From: Azospirillum oryzae
GTDB lineage: Bacteria; Pseudomonadota; Alphaproteobacteria; Azospirillales; Azospirillaceae
Direction of reading: 5' to 3'
DNA length: 64,000 nucleotides
Assembly: GCF_008364795.1 (NCBI RefSeq)
Contig: NZ_VTTM01000001.1
Location: 620,001-684,000, forward strand
Shown piece by piece: positions 62,219 to 64,000 of this stretch (the first letter of the stretch is position 1; each line of letters opens with the position of its first letter). A program made the translations under genes and the position numbers. Under the pieces are notes generated by a model. The model was not told the origin of the DNA and searched no databases. It was given only the letters and a program-made list of their open reading frames with translations.

Positions 62219-64000
62219 TCATCTTATCTCGACGGTCGCGCTGTCGCTGCGGCCGTCGGCGTCCAGCACGGTCACCCGCACCACCCCCGGCCCCGCCGGC
62301 CGCCACAGCACCTCGCGCGCGATGGGGGACTGGGCGATGCGCCGGCCATCGATCAGCCAGGACAAAGGGCGCCGCCCACCGCTGGCGGTCAGGGTCATCG
62401 GCTCCCCCCTGCCGTCCGGCCCCAGCGCCTCCAGAACCATGTCGCTGACCGGGAAGGTCAGGCGCAGGCGGTCAGTCTGTCGCGGTCCCGCCAATTCCAC
62501 CTCGCCCGGCCGCAGGCGGCGCAGCAGTTCCGGCGGCGCGTCGTTGCGCACCGGCCCGGCGGGGCGGCCGCGTTCGGCCGGCAGCAGGTCGAACACCTCG
62601 AACAGCAGCGGGGCGGCGGTGTTGCGGCCATAATGGTCGGGGCTGGGCGTGCCGTCCGGCCGGCCGACCCACACCCCCACGGTGTAGCGCCCGGTGACAC
62701 CGAAGGCCCAGGCGTCGCGGAAGCCATAGCTGGTGCCGGTCTTCAGCGCCACCGGCCCGCTGCCGCGCAGCTCCTGCGCCTGCACCACGCCCGGCGGCGG
62801 CGGGGAGCCTTCCAGGATCGCCCGCACCTGCTGCGCCGCAGTCGCCGACAGCAGCCGACGCTCCGGCCCGTCCTGCTGCTCCACCACGGTACGCAGCGGC
62901 GCCACCAACCCGTCGCGCGCCAGCCCGCTGTAGAGAGTCGTCATGTCCCACAGGCTGATCGACGCCCCGCCGAGCGCCACCGGCAGCCCCGGCAGCGCCG
63001 TGCCGCTCGGCAGCACCAGCCGGGATCCTGCCTTGCGCAGCGCCTCGGCGAAGCGCAGCGGCCCGACGCGGTCGAGCACCAGCACCGCCGGCACGTTCAG
63101 CGAGCGCTGCAACGCCTCCATCACCGTCAGGTCGCCGGTGAAGCTGCGGTCGAAATTGCGCGGCGCCCAGTCGCCGAAGCGGGTGGAGACGTCGGCGATC
63201 TGGGTCAGCGGGTGGATGATGCCGTCGTCGAAACCCAGCCCATAGATGAAGGGCTTCAGCGCCGACCCCGGCGAGCGCACCGCCCGCACCATGTCGATCG
63301 GCCCCTGCCGGGTCTCGTCCAGCGCGTCCGGACTGCCGAGATAGGCCAGGACCGAACGGTCGCGGTTGTCGACCACCAGCACCGCCAACCCGGCCTGTGG
63401 GTTCAGCGTCTCCGCCGCCCGGCGGGCCATCGCTTCGATGGCGTGCTGCAGCGTGCCGTCGATGGTGGTGGCGACCACCGGCCGGTGGAGATCGGCGTTG
63501 CGCAGCCGGTCGGCCAGATGCGGGGCCGAGGCCGGCAGGGACAGGCGGGCCGCCGGCACCGGCAGGGTCTTCGCCTCCGCCACCGCCTTGGGCGGCAGCG
63601 CGCCGGCTTCCGCCACCCGGTCCAGCACCTTGTCGCGCGCCGCCTGCGCCCGCTCCGGATAGCGGTCCGGCCGCAGGCGGGAGGGCGATTGCGGCAACGA
63701 GACCAGCAGCGCCGCCTCCGCCGCGTCCAGTTCCACCGGCGCCTTGCCCAGCAGCATCAGCGAGGCGGCGCGGATCCCTTCGATGTTGCCGCCATAGGGG
63801 GCGAGCGTCAGGTACATGCCGAGGATGTCGCGCTTGCCGAAGCGCCATTCCAGCTGCGCCGCCCGCGCCGCTTCGATCAGCTTGGCGGTGAAGGTGCGCG
63901 GACGCGGCTCCAGCAGGCGGGCGACCTGCATGGTGATGGTGGAGGCGCCGGAAACCACCCGCCCCGCTCCCAGATTCTGCGCCGCCGCCCGCAGCACCGC
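62219..64000 (-). CDS. pbpC: penicillin-binding protein 1C, N-terminus cut by window edge
   Basis: Bifunctional peptidoglycan synthase; 593 codons are visible. The glycosyltransferase 51 domain enters in the middle at GASTITMQVARLLEP and continues through YLTLAPYGGNIEGIRAAS; its first catalytic motif lies off the right edge. The transpeptidase has S-x-x-K in RSPGSALKPFIYG, SLN in QRSLNVPAVL and KTG in ALKTGTSYGFRDAW. A PBP1C-type C-terminal Ig-like domain (LTASGGRRPLSWLIDGRRI) ends the protein. PbpC often neighbours an alpha-2-macroglobulin gene, which would be outside the window. Confidence 0.93.
   Translation of the reverse strand, partial: AVLRAAAQNLGAGRVVSGASTITMQVARLLEPRPRTFTAKLIEAARAAQLEWRFGKRDILGMYLTLAPYGGNIEGIRAASLMLLGKAPVELDAAEAALLVSLPQSPSRLRPDRYPERAQAARDKVLDRVAEAGALPPKAVAEAKTLPVPAARLSLPASAPHLADRLRNADLHRPVVATTIDGTLQHAIEAMARRAAETLNPQAGLAVLVVDNRDRSVLAYLGSPDALDETRQGPIDMVRAVRSPGSALKPFIYGLGFDDGIIHPLTQIADVSTRFGDWAPRNFDRSFTGDLTVMEALQRSLNVPAVLVLDRVGPLRFAEALRKAGSRLVLPSGTALPGLPVALGGASISLWDMTTLYSGLARDGLVAPLRTVVEQQDGPERRLLSATAAQQVRAILEGSPPPPGVVQAQELRGSGPVALKTGTSYGFRDAWAFGVTGRYTVGVWVGRPDGTPSPDHYGRNTAAPLLFEVFDLLPAERGRPAGPVRNDAPPELLRRLRPGEVELAGPRQTDRLRLTFPVSDMVLEALGPDGRGEPMTLTASGGRRPLSWLIDGRRIAQSPIAREVLWRPAGPGVVRVTVLDADGRSDSATVEIR

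Overview
This is a GC-rich window with strong codon bias from an alphaproteobacterium, most likely a Rhodospirillales member close to Azospirillum. The placement is my inference from several signs together: a gcrA cell-cycle regulator, the order fabF-acpP-fabG-fabD followed by rpsF-rpsR-DUF2232-rplI, alphaproteobacterial-type RpsF and RplI tails, an unusually dense set of sensor kinases, and the base composition. No rRNA, tRNA or CRISPR array was recognised. Both ends are cut: an ABC-transporter ATPase runs off the left edge and a class A penicillin-binding protein (PbpC type) runs off the right edge.

Left third (1-15 kb), signalling. After the ABC ATPase and a short FtsH-type protease come a Tat-exported solute-binding protein and a translationally coupled SiaA-type membrane phosphatase. 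Next is an OmpR-type regulator that converges on a soluble histidine kinase, a SiaC-type phosphoswitch protein and a SiaB-type kinase. This looks like a SiaABC partner-switch in which a histidine kinase sits where the diguanylate cyclase SiaD is found in Pseudomonas. Two more kinases follow (a DUF3369 hybrid and a HisKA_2/HWE type), then a solitary HisE-like protein, a tandem pair of homologous small proteins I do not recognise, and a Crp/Fnr regulator.

Middle (15-34 kb), mostly housekeeping. RecG, MltG and the fatty-acid operon fabD-fabG-acpP-fabF lead to an acyltransferase, the rpsF-rpsR-DUF2232-rplI operon, a cyclopropane-fatty-acid synthase, NADP isocitrate dehydrogenase, a stomatin/NfeD pair and gcrA. 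The fabD leader holds competing inverted repeats and a 23-codon upstream ORF that overlaps the fabD start.

Accessory stretch (34-45 kb). An ECF sigma/anti-sigma pair, a second isocitrate dehydrogenase of a different size class and a large multicopper oxidase lead to a BrnT-type toxin-antitoxin pair. An AT-rich insert (about 40470-41900) encodes a putative PD-(D/E)XK nuclease-like protein whose reading frame is broken at a run of eight G. Then come a CoxE-like vWA protein, a small alarmone-hydrolase-like HD protein and an orphan ccoG.

Right third (45-64 kb). glnD, three small unknown genes, mutS, an SDR protein, purF, cvpA, radA, a tightly overlapping map-Nudix-cupin operon, a copper-resistance locus (CopA-type oxidase with Met/His pentapeptide repeats plus a Cys/His/Met-rich exported protein), a small zinc-ribbon protein and pbpC. 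Palindromic GC-rich elements of REP/BIME type recur at gene 3' ends in this part.
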